Assembly: GCA_022825745.1 (NCBI GenBank)
Contig: JAJDWF010000146.1
Span: 1-43,210, forward strand
Length of the DNA: 43,210 nucleotides
Reading direction: 5' to 3'
Source: Dehalococcoidia bacterium
GTDB lineage: Bacteria > Chloroflexota > Dehalococcoidia > Lucifugimonadales > UBA3495
Numbering within the stretch: the stretch's first letter is position 1; each line of letters begins with the position of its first letter. The translations under genes were made by a program, and so were the position numbers. The notes under the pieces are model-generated. The model was not told the DNA's origin, did not search any database, and worked only from the letters and a program-made list of their open reading frames with translations. Shown in pieces: positions 7,770 through 16,199 of this stretch.

Positions 7770-8210
7770 ATGGCCGCCAACAGCGTCAGCCGTGAGCGGT
7801 ACCAGGAGTATGCGCGTTACCTGCGGGTCAGCGCGGGCAACCTGAACTTGTCCGTGTCACCCACTCGGCTGCGGCGTCTGCGTTCCCAGGTGAACGTGGA
7901 ACGGAACAAGTTCCTCGTCTGGGAAGTGATCTGGGCTCTGATCGCGCTGGCCTCCCTGGTCCCCATGATGCTGCTCGCCGCCGTCGAGTTCGGCCTGGCG
8001 CTGCCGGCGTCCGTAGCCGGGCGTGCCGAAGCCCTCCATTTCCAGTTTGTCACGTTGGAGAACGCCCTGGTGGTCGCGGCGGTCATCCTGTCGGCGATCC
8101 TGTTTCCCATCGCCATAACCACGGCGTTTGCGCCGATTTTCGCCAATGCCGACGCCATCGGCGACCTGGAAAACGCGCACCGGGCGCTCAAAGCGGTCGA
8201 AAAGCAGTAG
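7770..8210 (+). CDS. uncharacterised two-helix membrane protein between ispD and ispF, 146 aa
   Basis: I do not recognise a named family. The N-terminal 45 residues are basic and soluble (RLRRLRSQVNVERNK), followed by a first membrane helix near residues 50-75 (VIWALIALASLVPMMLLAAV) and a second near 97-125 (LVVAAVILSAILFPIAITTA), then a short soluble tail. A binding site GTGGAGG lies before the ATG. It is inserted between ispD and ispF, which are usually adjacent or fused, and is followed by ispF after 28 bases, so it is probably cotranscribed with isoprenoid genes. A link to isoprenoid or lipid metabolism is only suggested by position. Confidence 0.8.
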   Translation: MAANSVSRERYQEYARYLRVSAGNLNLSVSPTRLRRLRSQVNVERNKFLVWEVIWALIALASLVPMMLLAAVEFGLALPASVAGRAEALHFQFVTLENALVVAAVILSAILFPIAITTAFAPIFANADAIGDLENAHRALKAVEKQ

Positions 8211-8238
8211 CAGCCCGGCAGTAGCGGCGGAAAGCGAC

Positions 8239-8718
8239 TTGGACTACCGCGTCGGAACCGGAGCGGACGCCCACGCCCTGGCCGCAGACCGCGCCCTCAT
8301 CCTGGGCGGCGTCGCCATCCCGCACACCCACGGCCTCGCCGGCCACAGCGACGGCGACGTGCTCAGCCACGCCATCATCGACGCGCTGCTGGGCGCGGCC
8401 GGCGCCGGCGACATCGGCAGGCACTTCCCGCCCGGCGAGCCGTCCCTGGCCGGCATCAGCAGCCTGCTCCTGCTGGAGCGCACGGCCGGCGTCATCGCCG
8501 GCGACGGTTGGTGCATCGTCAACGTTGATGCTACAATGCTGGCGCAGCGGCCCCGGCTGTCGCCCCACGTGGCGGAAATGCGCGAAAAAATCGCCGCCGC
8601 GCTGTCCGTCGAGCCGCCGCAAATCAGCGTCAAAGCCACCACCACCGACTACCTGGGCTTCACCGGACGGGAAGAAGGCATCGCCGCCACCGCGGTAGCC
8701 CTACTCTCCCGGCCCTGA
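8239..8718 (+). CDS. ispF: 2-C-methyl-D-erythritol 2,4-cyclodiphosphate synthase
   Basis: IspF cyclises CDP-methylerythritol phosphate with release of CMP. The metal ligands D10 and H12 (GADAHAL), the block GHSDGDVLSHAIIDALLGAAG, the loop GDIGRHFPP, and the C-terminal KATTTDYLGFTGREEGIAA are all present. Length of 159 residues matches the family. The start is assigned to TTG at 8239, as it puts the first beta strand (DYRVGTG) at the N-terminus; the frame is open further upstream but overlaps the preceding gene there. The stop is six bases before cysS. Confidence 0.94.
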   Translation: MDYRVGTGADAHALAADRALILGGVAIPHTHGLAGHSDGDVLSHAIIDALLGAAGAGDIGRHFPPGEPSLAGISSLLLLERTAGVIAGDGWCIVNVDATMLAQRPRLSPHVAEMREKIAAALSVEPPQISVKATTTDYLGFTGREEGIAATAVALLSRP

Positions 8719-8724
8719 TCATCT

Positions 8725-10098
8725 ATGAAACTCTACAACACCCTGAGCGGACAGGTCGAAAAGTTCGTTCCCGCCGACGCCAACGAAGTCAAAATGTACG
8801 TCTGCGGCGTAACCCCGTACTCCGCAACCCACGTCGGCCACGCGCTCAGCTACGTCGTTTTCGACACCCTGCGTCGCTACCTTGAGTACAAGGGCTACCG
8901 GGTGCGCCACATCCAGAACTTCACCGACGTTGACGACAAGATCATCCAGCGGGCCCAGGAGAGCGGCGTATCCGAGGACGAGTTGGTGGAGGAGTTCATC
9001 GGCGACTACTTCAGCACCATGGACGCGCTGAACATCCAGCGCGCCGCCGAATACCCCCGCGCCACCCGGGAGATTCCCCGCATCATCGACGCCATCGCCG
9101 GCCTGATTGACCGCGGGCACGCCTATCCCGCCGCCGGCGACGTATATTTCCGCGTCACCAGCAAGGACGACTACGGCAAGCTCAGCCACCGCACGCTGGA
9201 CAGCATGATCGCCGGCGCGCGCATACAGGTGGACGAAAACAAGGAACACCCCATGGACTTCGTGCTATGGAAGGGCGCGAAGCCCGGCGAACCCTCATGG
9301 GAAAGCCCCTGGGGACCCGGCCGGCCCGGCTGGCACATCGAGTGCACCGCCATGTCGCTGGAATACCTGGGCGAGCAGCTGGACATCCACGGCGGCGGGC
9401 AGGACCTGGTCTTTCCGCACCACGAGAACGAAATCGCCCAGAGCGAGTGCTACACCGGCGCCAAGCCCTTCTCGCGCTACTGGATGCACAACGGCCTGCT
9501 CCAGCTCGGCTCCGACAAGATGAGCAAATCGCTGGGCAACCTGGTATCGGTGGTCGAAGCCCTGGAACGCTACAGCCCCGACGCCATGCGGCTCTATTTC
9601 CTGAGCAGCCACTACCGCAGCCCCCTGGCCTACAGCGACGAGGGCGCGGCCGCCATCGAACGCAGCCTTGACCGCATCCGATATGCCCTGACGCCCAGCA
9701 ACGGCGCCGGCCCGCAGGTGGACCCGTCCTCCCACGCCGCCCGGTTCGCCACCGCCATGGACGATGACCTCAACACCCCGCAGGCGGTGGCCGCCCTGTT
9801 CGACCTGGCCCGCGACATCAACCGGGGCCGCGACGCCGGCCAAAGCGTTGACGAGGGGCAGGCGACCCTGCGCGAGTTGGGCGGCGTGCTTGGCCTCACC
9901 TTCGCCGAACGCGCCAGCAGCGCCACCGAGCTGGCCGCCGCGCCGTTCATCGACCTGCTGGTGTCCGTCCGCTCCGAGCTCCGCGCCGCCCGCCAGTTCG
10001 CCCTGGCCGACCAGATCCGCGACAGCCTGGCCGAGCAGGGCGTTGCGCTGGAGGACAGCGCCCAGGGCACCCAGTGGCAATACCAGAGCCCGGACTAA
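8725..10098 (+). CDS. cysS: cysteine--tRNA ligase
   Basis: CysRS charges tRNA-Cys. The class I signatures are HVGH at residues 36-39 (HIGH motif) and KMSKS near 265-269. Zinc ligands of the active site are visible as C27 (YVCGVTPY), the Cys of WHIECTAMS near 207, and the His/Glu of PHHENE near 231-236. The C-terminal helical DALR-type region follows. At 457 residues it is of normal size. ATG at 8725 starts directly after the ispF stop, so translation is probably coupled. The isoprenoid-cysS order is a familiar bacterial arrangement. Confidence 0.97.
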   Translation: MKLYNTLSGQVEKFVPADANEVKMYVCGVTPYSATHVGHALSYVVFDTLRRYLEYKGYRVRHIQNFTDVDDKIIQRAQESGVSEDELVEEFIGDYFSTMDALNIQRAAEYPRATREIPRIIDAIAGLIDRGHAYPAAGDVYFRVTSKDDYGKLSHRTLDSMIAGARIQVDENKEHPMDFVLWKGAKPGEPSWESPWGPGRPGWHIECTAMSLEYLGEQLDIHGGGQDLVFPHHENEIAQSECYTGAKPFSRYWMHNGLLQLGSDKMSKSLGNLVSVVEALERYSPDAMRLYFLSSHYRSPLAYSDEGAAAIERSLDRIRYALTPSNGAGPQVDPSSHAARFATAMDDDLNTPQAVAALFDLARDINRGRDAGQSVDEGQATLRELGGVLGLTFAERASSATELAAAPFIDLLVSVRSELRAARQFALADQIRDSLAEQGVALEDSAQGTQWQYQSPD

Positions 10099-11570
10099 CG
10101 GCGCCGACTGGACATACCCTCCCCACCGTGTCCGCGCTCCCACACCCGGCCCATCCTATCGACTGGCGTGACGTTGGCGACCAACTCGCCCGAATCGTCG
10201 GCGCGAAACACGTCCTGGCCGATCCCGATTCCATCGACCGTTACTCCGCCGACGCGCTCACGCCCTACCGCGCCTACTACGCCGACGCCGCTTTTGACCG
10301 CCTCGCCGACCTGATCGTCCGGCCCGCCGACACCGAGCAAGTCGCCCGGGTGGTCGCCCTGGCTCAACAAGGCGGCATCCCGGTGATTCCCTATGGCGGC
10401 GGCACCGGCGTTATGGGCGGCATTCTGCCTGTCCAGGGCGGCATCATCCTGGACGTGAGCCGGCTCAACCGCCTGCTGAAGGTTGACCCGCCGTCGCTGA
10501 CCGCCGAGGTCCAGGCCGGCATGGTGCTGCAAGACCTCTACGACGGCCTGAAACCCTACGGCCTGATGCCGGGGCACGACCCCTACAGCGTGCCCATCGC
10601 CACCGTCGCCGGCACCATCTCCACCAACGGCGTCGGGTACCGCGCCTCCGCGTTCGGGCCGATGGGCGACCAAGTGGTGGCGCTGGAGGTCGTGCTGCCC
10701 GACGGGCGCGTCATCGAGACCCGGCCCGTGCCCAAGCAGTCCACCGGCCCCAACCTCAACCACCTGTTCATCGGGTCGGAGGGCGTCTTCGGCGTCATCA
10801 CCCGCGCCACCGTCAAGGTATTCCGCCAGCCCGAGGCCAACGCCTACGCCACCGTGGAATTCGCCGATTTCGCGGACGGTTTCGCCGCCGTCTCGGAAAT
10901 GACGGCGCTGGGCATCCGGCCGGCCCTGCTGGACTTGACCGAAGACGGCGAGGGCATCCTGCTGCACCTGCTCTTTGAGGGATTCCGGGAGGGAGTGGAC
11001 GCCGCCCTGCAAAGGACGATGAAAATCTGCGCCGCCGCCGGAGGATGGAACGTCGGCCCGCAATCCACGCTGGACTACTGGCGACACCGTCACGATTCCG
11101 CCCTCAACTATCGCGAAACGGCCCTGGGCCGGCCCCGCACCGAACGCTGGCGGCGACAGTGGGGCCGCACCTTCGACTACCTCCACATGAGCCTGCCCAC
11201 CGACCGGGTGCTGGAATACCGCCGACAGGCCGACGAATTGCTGGCGGCCCGCAAAATCAACGTGGTGGAGTACTGCCTGTGGAGCCGGCCGGAGTTCTTC
11301 TCCATGCTGGTGGTGCCGGACGGCGACCGCCGCGTGAACGGCCGCGACGATTACGATGCCGACGTGCGCGCCAACCTGGCCGCCGGGGTGGACGAGGTGC
11401 TCACGCTGGCCCAGGACATGGGCGGCGTCATGGAATACTGCCACGGCGTCGGCGTCAAGCTCCACCACCTGCTGGCCCGCGAACTCGGCGTCAGCCGCGA
11501 CGCCATGCGGGACATCAAGCGCGCCTTGGACCCCGCCGGCATTATGAACCCCGGCAAGCTGGCCCTGTAG
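10074..11570 (+). CDS. FAD-linked oxidase, GlcD/D-lactate dehydrogenase type
   Basis: The protein has the VAO/PCMH FAD-binding domain followed by an FAD-linked oxidase C-terminal domain, as in glycolate oxidase subunit GlcD, D-lactate dehydrogenase and alkyl-dihydroxyacetonephosphate synthase. FAD contacts are [12 protein letters not shown] (about residues 105-116), the GHDPYS region and [15 protein letters not shown]; the C-terminal metal/substrate site includes [11 protein letters not shown], and the end reads [11 protein letters not shown], typical of the family. Substrate is unknown, an alpha-hydroxy acid being likely. A GTG at 10074 overlaps the end of cysS by 25 bases; GTG at 10128 would avoid the overlap. 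Neither has a clear binding site, so the start is uncertain. Confidence 0.9.
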   Translation: MAIPEPGLTAPTGHTLPTVSALPHPAHPIDWRDVGDQLARIVGAKHVLADPDSIDRYSADALTPYRAYYADAAFDRLADLIVRPADTEQVARVVALAQQGGIPVIPYGGGTGVMGGILPVQGGIILDVSRLNRLLKVDPPSLTAEVQAGMVLQDLYDGLKPYGLMPGHDPYSVPIATVAGTISTNGVGYRASAFGPMGDQVVALEVVLPDGRVIETRPVPKQSTGPNLNHLFIGSEGVFGVITRATVKVFRQPEANAYATVEFADFADGFAAVSEMTALGIRPALLDLTEDGEGILLHLLFEGFREGVDAALQRTMKICAAAGGWNVGPQSTLDYWRHRHDSALNYRETALGRPRTERWRRQWGRTFDYLHMSLPTDRVLEYRRQADELLAARKINVVEYCLWSRPEFFSMLVVPDGDRRVNGRDDYDADVRANLAAGVDEVLTLAQDMGGVMEYCHGVGVKLHHLLARELGVSRDAMRDIKRALDPAGIMNPGKLAL

Positions 11571-11580
11571 CGGCCGTCAA

Positions 11581-12279
11581 TCAGCGGCCTTCCAACTCCC
11601 GTATCCGCGCTTCCAACTCCCGGGCCCTCGCTTCTGCCGCGAGCCGGCCCAGCCTTTCTTCGGCGTGGGTGCGGAGGTAGCTGCCCGAGGCCGGGTTGAA
11701 CCAGCGCAACTGCCCGTACTCCCAGCACAGGTCCAGGCCCAGGATTTCGCTGTGTCCCCGGTAGCGGTCATCATCAACCCGAAGGATGTCGATGGGTTCG
11801 TAAACCCCGTTCACCAGCCGGTCGCCGGCCAGCCCCACGGGATACAGCCGTCCGCCGGTATGGTCGAACCGCCAGTATTCGGGCACGCCGTATTCGGCAT
11901 AGCCGGCCCGTTTGGTCGTGTAGTCGTTGCGCCCGGTGGCGTTCGACGCGACTTCCAGCACAAAGTCCGGCGGCTGGCCCCACTCGTCGATGGCGTAGCC
12001 CCTCTGATCTACGATGGCGTCGCGTTCAATGCCGAAAGCGATCAGCAGGTCGGGCACCAGGATGCCCGCGCGCTGGCTGTGCGTCCAGCCCAGCGGCGTT
12101 TCGCTGAGTACGATGGTGGTATTCGATTCTCCGTAGTGGATGCGCAGGGCCGCCTGGTGGCCGGGGTCATGCAGGTATAGCGGGTTGTTCATATCTTCCC
12201 GGGGAGGCATATCAGGAAATCGCTTGGCCGGCTTCGCAGAATCCGGGCGAGACGATTGCGGGTTTGGCTTGATGGTCAT
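11581..12279 (-). CDS. Uma2-family (DUF820) PD-(D/E)XK nuclease-like protein, copy 1
   Basis: Uma2 proteins are restriction-endonuclease-like proteins common in cyanobacteria and Chloroflexota, of unproven role. The core motifs are VPDLLIAF (D77), QPPDFVLEVAS (D105, E109), the following Lys in TTKRAGYAEY and the strand VPEYWRFD. After the nuclease core comes a C-terminal charged coiled coil (ARELEARIRELEGR). The long polar N-terminus is shared with the copy at 27251; together the two form a subgroup apart from the third copy at 40018. The gene ends 10 bases from the convergent oxidase gene. Confidence 0.88.
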   Translation of the reverse strand: MTIKPNPQSSRPDSAKPAKRFPDMPPREDMNNPLYLHDPGHQAALRIHYGESNTTIVLSETPLGWTHSQRAGILVPDLLIAFGIERDAIVDQRGYAIDEWGQPPDFVLEVASNATGRNDYTTKRAGYAEYGVPEYWRFDHTGGRLYPVGLAGDRLVNGVYEPIDILRVDDDRYRGHSEILGLDLCWEYGQLRWFNPASGSYLRTHAEERLGRLAAEARARELEARIRELEGR

Positions 12280-12361
12280 GGTGAGCCTCGAATGATACGG
12301 CGCGACCGCAGGGCCGGGTCAGCGCCATTATACCTGCCTGCATTCCCGGCGAATAACATCG

Positions 12362-12423
12362 CTATATCGAATACTGAATATAGTAAAATATCTGTTGACG
12401 CGATACCAATCAGGGCATATCAT
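12362..12423 (+). promoter_or_regulatory. promoter with upstream AT-rich inverted repeat for the 102-aa gene
   Basis: TTGACG at 12395-12400 and TATCAT at 12418-12423 have ideal 17-base spacing. Just upstream lie an inverted repeat CTATAT...ATATAG (12362-12383) and an AT-rich run like an UP element, unusual in this GC-rich DNA. The inverted repeat may be an operator. Confidence 0.65.
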
Positions 12424-12471
12424 TAATTCAGATACACAAAGACCGACATTATCCGAACAGGAGGAAAAACG

Positions 12472-12780
12472 ATGGTCACTACCCTGAACCGCGAAACCGA
12501 ATCCAACGCCGTTGTGGCCGCTCCGGTCGTTGAGCCCGCCGCGGCCGCTCCCGCCTCCGCTCCGGTGGACATTTCCGCCGTCCCGGAAACCCCGGCCGAA
12601 CTGCTGAAGCAGTGGCAAGCGCCCGCCCCCCGGCGTCCGCTGATCCACACCGTCGTCTCGGCCACCCTGGTGCGCATCTGGGATGCCATCGCCGGCCCCG
12701 GCATGACCGAGCAGGACCGCATCCGCCGCGACGTCGCCGAGCACAGTGGCTACGTCCGCATCTACGGCTCGCGAGATTAA
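12472..12780 (+). CDS. small uncharacterised protein with Ala/Pro-rich N-terminus, 102 aa
   Basis: I do not recognise a family. Residues 15-45 are low-complexity Ala/Pro/Val, probably disordered; residues 55-102 (LIHTVVSATLVRIWDAIAG and later EQDRIRRDVAEHSGYVRI) look like a short amphipathic helical domain. There is no signal peptide. It has a near-consensus promoter (12395-12423), a strong AGGAGG site 8 bases before the ATG and a strong terminator (12803-12832), so it is a monocistronic, probably well-expressed gene. The lack of homology cues leaves the function open. Confidence 0.75.
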   Translation: MVTTLNRETESNAVVAAPVVEPAAAAPASAPVDISAVPETPAELLKQWQAPAPRRPLIHTVVSATLVRIWDAIAGPGMTEQDRIRRDVAEHSGYVRIYGSRD

Positions 12781-12802
12781 ACGTCGCACGTCGGACCTTA
12801 TG

Positions 12803-12832
12803 GGCCCCCGCCAAAGCGCGGGGGCCTATTTT
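12803..12832 (+). terminator. intrinsic terminator after the 102-aa gene
   Basis: A 9-bp GC stem (GGCCCCCGC with GCGGGGGCC) with a six-base loop is followed by TATTTTT. It starts 22 bases after the stop codon. Confidence 0.85.
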
Positions 12833-12892
12833 TGTCATGCCTTTCCCCGGTTACAATGTACTTAGCATCATACCATCCTACGGTGAATCGCC

Positions 12893-13873
12893 ATGCCACA
12901 CCCCAAAGCACTGGTCACCCGCACTCTTCTGCCCGACGCCCTGGACATCATCCGAGCGGTGGCCGACGTTGAGGTCTGGCCCGACGAAGCGCCGCCGTCC
13001 GCGTCCGAACTCCACGGACTCGCCGCCCACGCCGACGGCATCCTCACCACCATCATGGACCGGGTGGACGCGGCCCTGCTGGACGCCGTGCCGAACCTGC
13101 GCGTCATCAGCCAACTGGCCGTCGGCCTGGACAACGTGGACGTGGCCGAGGCCACCCGCCGGGGCATCCCGGTGGGCTACACGCCGGGGGTGCTGGCCAA
13201 GTCCACCGCCGACCTGGCGTTCGCCCTGTTGCTGGGGGCCGCCCGCCGCACGTCGGAAAGCGAGCGTTGGCTGCGCGGCGGCGGCTGGCAAATCCAGTTT
13301 CACCCAACCCACTGGCTGGGGCAGGACGTCCACGAGGCTTGCCTGGGCATCGTCGGCCTGGGGCAGATTGGCCGGGAAATCGCCCGCCGCGCCCGCGGGT
13401 TCGACATGGACATCGTGTACCACTCCCGCACCCGCTACCCGGACGCCGAGGCCGAGTACGGCATCCGCTACGCCGAGTTCCCCGACCTGCTGGCCCAGGC
13501 CGATTTCGTCATCCTCAGCGTGCCCCTGACGCCGGAGACGCACCACCTGATCAGCGGCCCGCAGCTGGCCATGATGAAACCGTCCGGCATCCTCATCAAC
13601 GTGTCGCGTGGCCCCGTGGTGGACCCGGCGGCGCTCTACGAGGCATTGCGTGACCGGCAGATCGCAAGGGCCGCGCTGGACGTGACCTCGCCGGAACCCA
13701 TCGCGCCCGACGACCCGCTGCTCACGCTGGACAACCTGGTCATCACCCCCCACATCGGCAGCGCGGCGCTGCCCACCCGCCTCAACACCATGAAACTGGC
13801 CGCCCGCAACCTGGTCGCCGGCCTGCAGGGAGCGCCGATGGAGGCCTGCGCCAACCCGGAGGCGCTGGCATAG
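12893..13873 (+). CDS. D-isomer-specific 2-hydroxyacid dehydrogenase
   Basis: This NAD(P)-dependent enzyme reduces 2-oxo acids such as glyoxylate or hydroxypyruvate. The cofactor domain starts at LGIVGLGQIGREIARRA (about residues 155-170), followed by YHSRTR, whose Ser-Arg points to NADPH preference. The catalytic Arg lies in NVSRGPVVD, the Glu in SPEPIAPDDPL and the His in ITPHIGSAA. At 326 residues it fits the glyoxylate/hydroxypyruvate reductase branch. A possible -10 box TACAAT lies at 12852-12857. The gene stands alone, ended by a bidirectional terminator. Confidence 0.93.
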   Translation: MPHPKALVTRTLLPDALDIIRAVADVEVWPDEAPPSASELHGLAAHADGILTTIMDRVDAALLDAVPNLRVISQLAVGLDNVDVAEATRRGIPVGYTPGVLAKSTADLAFALLLGAARRTSESERWLRGGGWQIQFHPTHWLGQDVHEACLGIVGLGQIGREIARRARGFDMDIVYHSRTRYPDAEAEYGIRYAEFPDLLAQADFVILSVPLTPETHHLISGPQLAMMKPSGILINVSRGPVVDPAALYEALRDRQIARAALDVTSPEPIAPDDPLLTLDNLVITPHIGSAALPTRLNTMKLAARNLVAGLQGAPMEACANPEALA

Positions 13874-13894
13874 GCTGGGAAATCCGACAACGAA

Positions 13895-13926
13895 AAAACC
13901 CCGCTGGCTTGCACCGGCGGGGTTTT
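13895..13926. terminator. bidirectional terminator between convergent genes
   Basis: The stem AAAACCCCGCTGG / CCGGCGGGGTTTT around a CTTGCA loop has A/T runs on both sides, so it can end transcription of the dehydrogenase gene on the plus strand and of the 64-aa gene on the minus strand. Confidence 0.85.
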
Positions 13927-13948
13927 CAATCAGCGAGTTTGAGGCCAA

Positions 13949-14143
13949 CTACGCCGGGTTGTGCCGCTCCACGAACTCTACGATGCGCGAGTCCAGGTCG
14001 CCCTTCTGGTCGTCCAGAACGCCGGCGTCGGCGTAGGCCACCGCCAGGTGCGCGTCCCGTTGGATATCTTCCCAGTCGGTCTCCAGCTCGAACTCGTCTC
14101 TCAGCTCTTCAAACAGCGCGTCCAGCGAATCCTTGTCGAACAT
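13949..14143 (-). CDS. small acidic uncharacterised protein, 64 aa
   Basis: I do not recognise it. It is strongly acidic and predicted helical (SLDALFEELRDEFELETDW, then RIVEFVERHN), with no membrane segment. The start is supported by an AGGAGG site about 12 bases upstream, somewhat distant. The shared terminator at 13895-13926 ends it. An acidic helical peptide of this size could be an antitoxin-like or adaptor protein, but no partner gene is adjacent. Confidence 0.65.
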   Translation of the reverse strand: MFDKDSLDALFEELRDEFELETDWEDIQRDAHLAVAYADAGVLDDQKGDLDSRIVEFVERHNPA

Positions 14144-14287
14144 ATCGGTTTGTTACCTCCTCCGGTTTGTCGGCAGCCTTGCGGTTCCCCTGCCACTGCC
14201 GGCGGCAATAGCGCCGACCGCCGAAATCGCAGATCCCCTAGGAGCGCTGGCGGCCAGCCAATAGCGACTATGGCAGCGCACGCTATC

Positions 14288-14584
14288 TTACTCCCTATCA
14301 CCGCCGCCGGCAAGCACCTGTGAATCCTGCGCCGGCGCGGTTTCCGCGGCCCCGCCCGCCGACGCTCTGCCGCCCCGCGTGTTCGCCCAGTACGCGACCA
14401 CGATCAGCGCCGGCATGGCCAGGATGATGATGCCGATGATGATGACCACGGTCAGCTCGGTGAACCCCAGCGTGCCCAGCAGGATGTGGCTCAGGGCGGT
14501 CATGATCCACCCCAGCAGCGTGGGGTCGGCCTCCCCGTGGTGGAGGCCGACCGCCAGGATGATACTCAAAACGGCGTCTATCAT
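14288..14584 (-). CDS. small membrane protein downstream of an MFS carrier, 98 aa
   Basis: No family recognised. It has a short hydrophobic N-terminal helix (AVLSIILAVGL), a second weak one (WIMTALSHILLGTLGF) and a strong membrane helix at about 45-67 (LTVVIIIGIIILAMPALIVV), followed by a polar Gly/Ala-rich tail. It starts 15 bases after the stop of the MFS gene, so the two are very probably cotranscribed, and it may be an accessory subunit; that is inference from position. Confidence 0.65.
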   Translation of the reverse strand: MIDAVLSIILAVGLHHGEADPTLLGWIMTALSHILLGTLGFTELTVVIIIGIIILAMPALIVVAYWANTRGGRASAGGAAETAPAQDSQVLAGGGDRE

Positions 14585-14599
14585 GTTGCCGCCGCGGGG

Positions 14600-16072
14600 T
14601 TAGTACGCGCGCGGGCCGGCTCCCGCCGTCGCCAGCCGCGGCGCGCCATCGGCCGGCAGGCTGTTGTAGCGGCCCGAATACTGGTACTCGTTGATGCTGA
14701 AGGCCATGATCGTCGCCGGAATCAGCGTCAAGCCGGCAATCAGGAACGGCCAGAAGTAGCTCTCGTTGAACCAGACGTAGGCGTAACCGGCGAACTGGAT
14801 GCTGAAGAACGAGCCAATCTGGTGGGCAAAGAACACCCAGCCGCTGATGGTGCCCAGCGCCCGGAAGCCGTACACGTCCGCCGTCAACGTGGACGTCAGC
14901 GGCACGCTGGCCACCCACGACATGCCCGACAGCAGCGCGAACATGATCAGCCCCAGCATTCCGTAGCCGAACAGCGGCAGGAACACCAGGCACATGAACG
15001 CCACTCCGCGCGTGGCGTACACCACCGCCAGCACGTTCTTGCGCCGGATGCGGTCGCCCAGGAATCCGGTGATGATGACGCCGGCCGCGTTCAGTCCCGT
15101 CATGATGCCGAAGATCAGGCCGGCGAATACCTTCTCATCCCAAACGCCGCCCAGGAAGTTGACTTGCGCCGGCAGCACGTCCTCGGCATACGGGATGAAG
15201 TGGATGCTGAGCAGACCGGTGGTGATGCCGCACACCACGTAGGCGCCGGAAAGCTGCCACATGGGCGCGGTCTTGAAGCACTTGCGCCAGCTGTCAACTT
15301 CATAGGCTCCCGTGGGCCTGGGCGCGGGCGCCGCGCCGGCCGGCGTATCTTCGGGATTGGGGTCGCCGTCCGGGTTCAGACCCATCTCCGCCGGGCTGGG
15401 CCGCAGGAAGAACACCGCCAGCGGCGCGGCCGCGAACACGACCACCATGCCCAGCAGGAACCACACCGTCCGCCAGCCCACCAGCACCGAGTCGCCCCAC
15501 GCGATGCCCGACGAGTCGATGACGCCCATCAGGTACGCGGCGAAGGGTATGGTGAGCAAGCCGCCGATGGACGTGCCGCACGACGCCAGCGCCGCGGCCT
15601 TGCTGCGCTTGCGCTGGAACCACCGCACCACCAGCGCCAGCATGTTCGTGATCGACGCCGCGCTGAGGCACGTGTTCACTATTATCGAGAACACCGCGAT
15701 GAACCACAGCAGGTCCAGGGGTATGTTCACAAAGCCCAGGGGCAGCGTGGCGTCGAGGTCCCGAATGAACGCCAGGCTCATGATGGCCAGGCCCATGATT
15801 ACCAGGCCGAACCCGAACACCTTGCGCGGCCCGTATTTGTCGAACAGCGCGCCCATGATCGGCTGCATCGCCCCGTTGATGAGGAACCCGACCGAACCCA
15901 CCCAGGAGATGTCGGCGCGGTTCCAGCCGAAGGTCGGCTCCATCTCGGTTACGAACAGGCCGAACCCCTGCCGTCCCGGTATGGACAGGAACGCCACAAA
16001 AAAGCAGGTGGCGACGATGTACCAGCCGAAGTACAGCGAACCGCCCACCTGGGCTGCGGATTTGGTAGTCAT
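14600..16072 (-). CDS. MFS transporter, oxalate/formate-antiporter or monocarboxylate type
   Basis: A 490-residue carrier with twelve predicted membrane helices in two halves. The start region SLYFGWYIVATCFFVAFLS and the loop LFDKYGPRKVFGFGL (the MFS motif A between helices 2 and 3) are characteristic, and the second-half equivalent is GFLGDRIRRKNVLA. A polar central loop (about residues 225-260, PDGDPNPEDTPAG) separates the halves. The closest look is to the oxalate:formate antiporter/MCT-like group, so an organic acid is the likely substrate. It is the first gene of a two-gene minus-strand unit with the 98-aa membrane protein. Confidence 0.88.
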   Translation of the reverse strand: MTTKSAAQVGGSLYFGWYIVATCFFVAFLSIPGRQGFGLFVTEMEPTFGWNRADISWVGSVGFLINGAMQPIMGALFDKYGPRKVFGFGLVIMGLAIMSLAFIRDLDATLPLGFVNIPLDLLWFIAVFSIIVNTCLSAASITNMLALVVRWFQRKRSKAAALASCGTSIGGLLTIPFAAYLMGVIDSSGIAWGDSVLVGWRTVWFLLGMVVVFAAAPLAVFFLRPSPAEMGLNPDGDPNPEDTPAGAAPAPRPTGAYEVDSWRKCFKTAPMWQLSGAYVVCGITTGLLSIHFIPYAEDVLPAQVNFLGGVWDEKVFAGLIFGIMTGLNAAGVIITGFLGDRIRRKNVLAVVYATRGVAFMCLVFLPLFGYGMLGLIMFALLSGMSWVASVPLTSTLTADVYGFRALGTISGWVFFAHQIGSFFSIQFAGYAYVWFNESYFWPFLIAGLTLIPATIMAFSINEYQYSGRYNSLPADGAPRLATAGAGPRAY

Positions 16073-16182
16073 AAGCCCCCTTGCTGCGCCGGTTCCGCAC
16101 TAAATCGTCGGCAACCGCCGCGCATCGTGCCATGATAGCAGGCCGCCGCCACAATCGCTACCGTCGATATATCGCCCCGGTT

Positions 16183-16190
16183 GCTATAAT
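16183..16190 (+). promoter_or_regulatory. extended -10 promoter for modABC, leaderless geometry
   Basis: TGCTATAAT is a perfect TATAAT (16185-16190) with an extended -10 TG. The ATG of modA lies 9 bases after it, so the transcript would start within about three bases of the start codon. There is no good -35 box and no Shine-Dalgarno sequence. Confidence 0.6.
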
Positions 16191-16199
16191 GCGGCGGTT

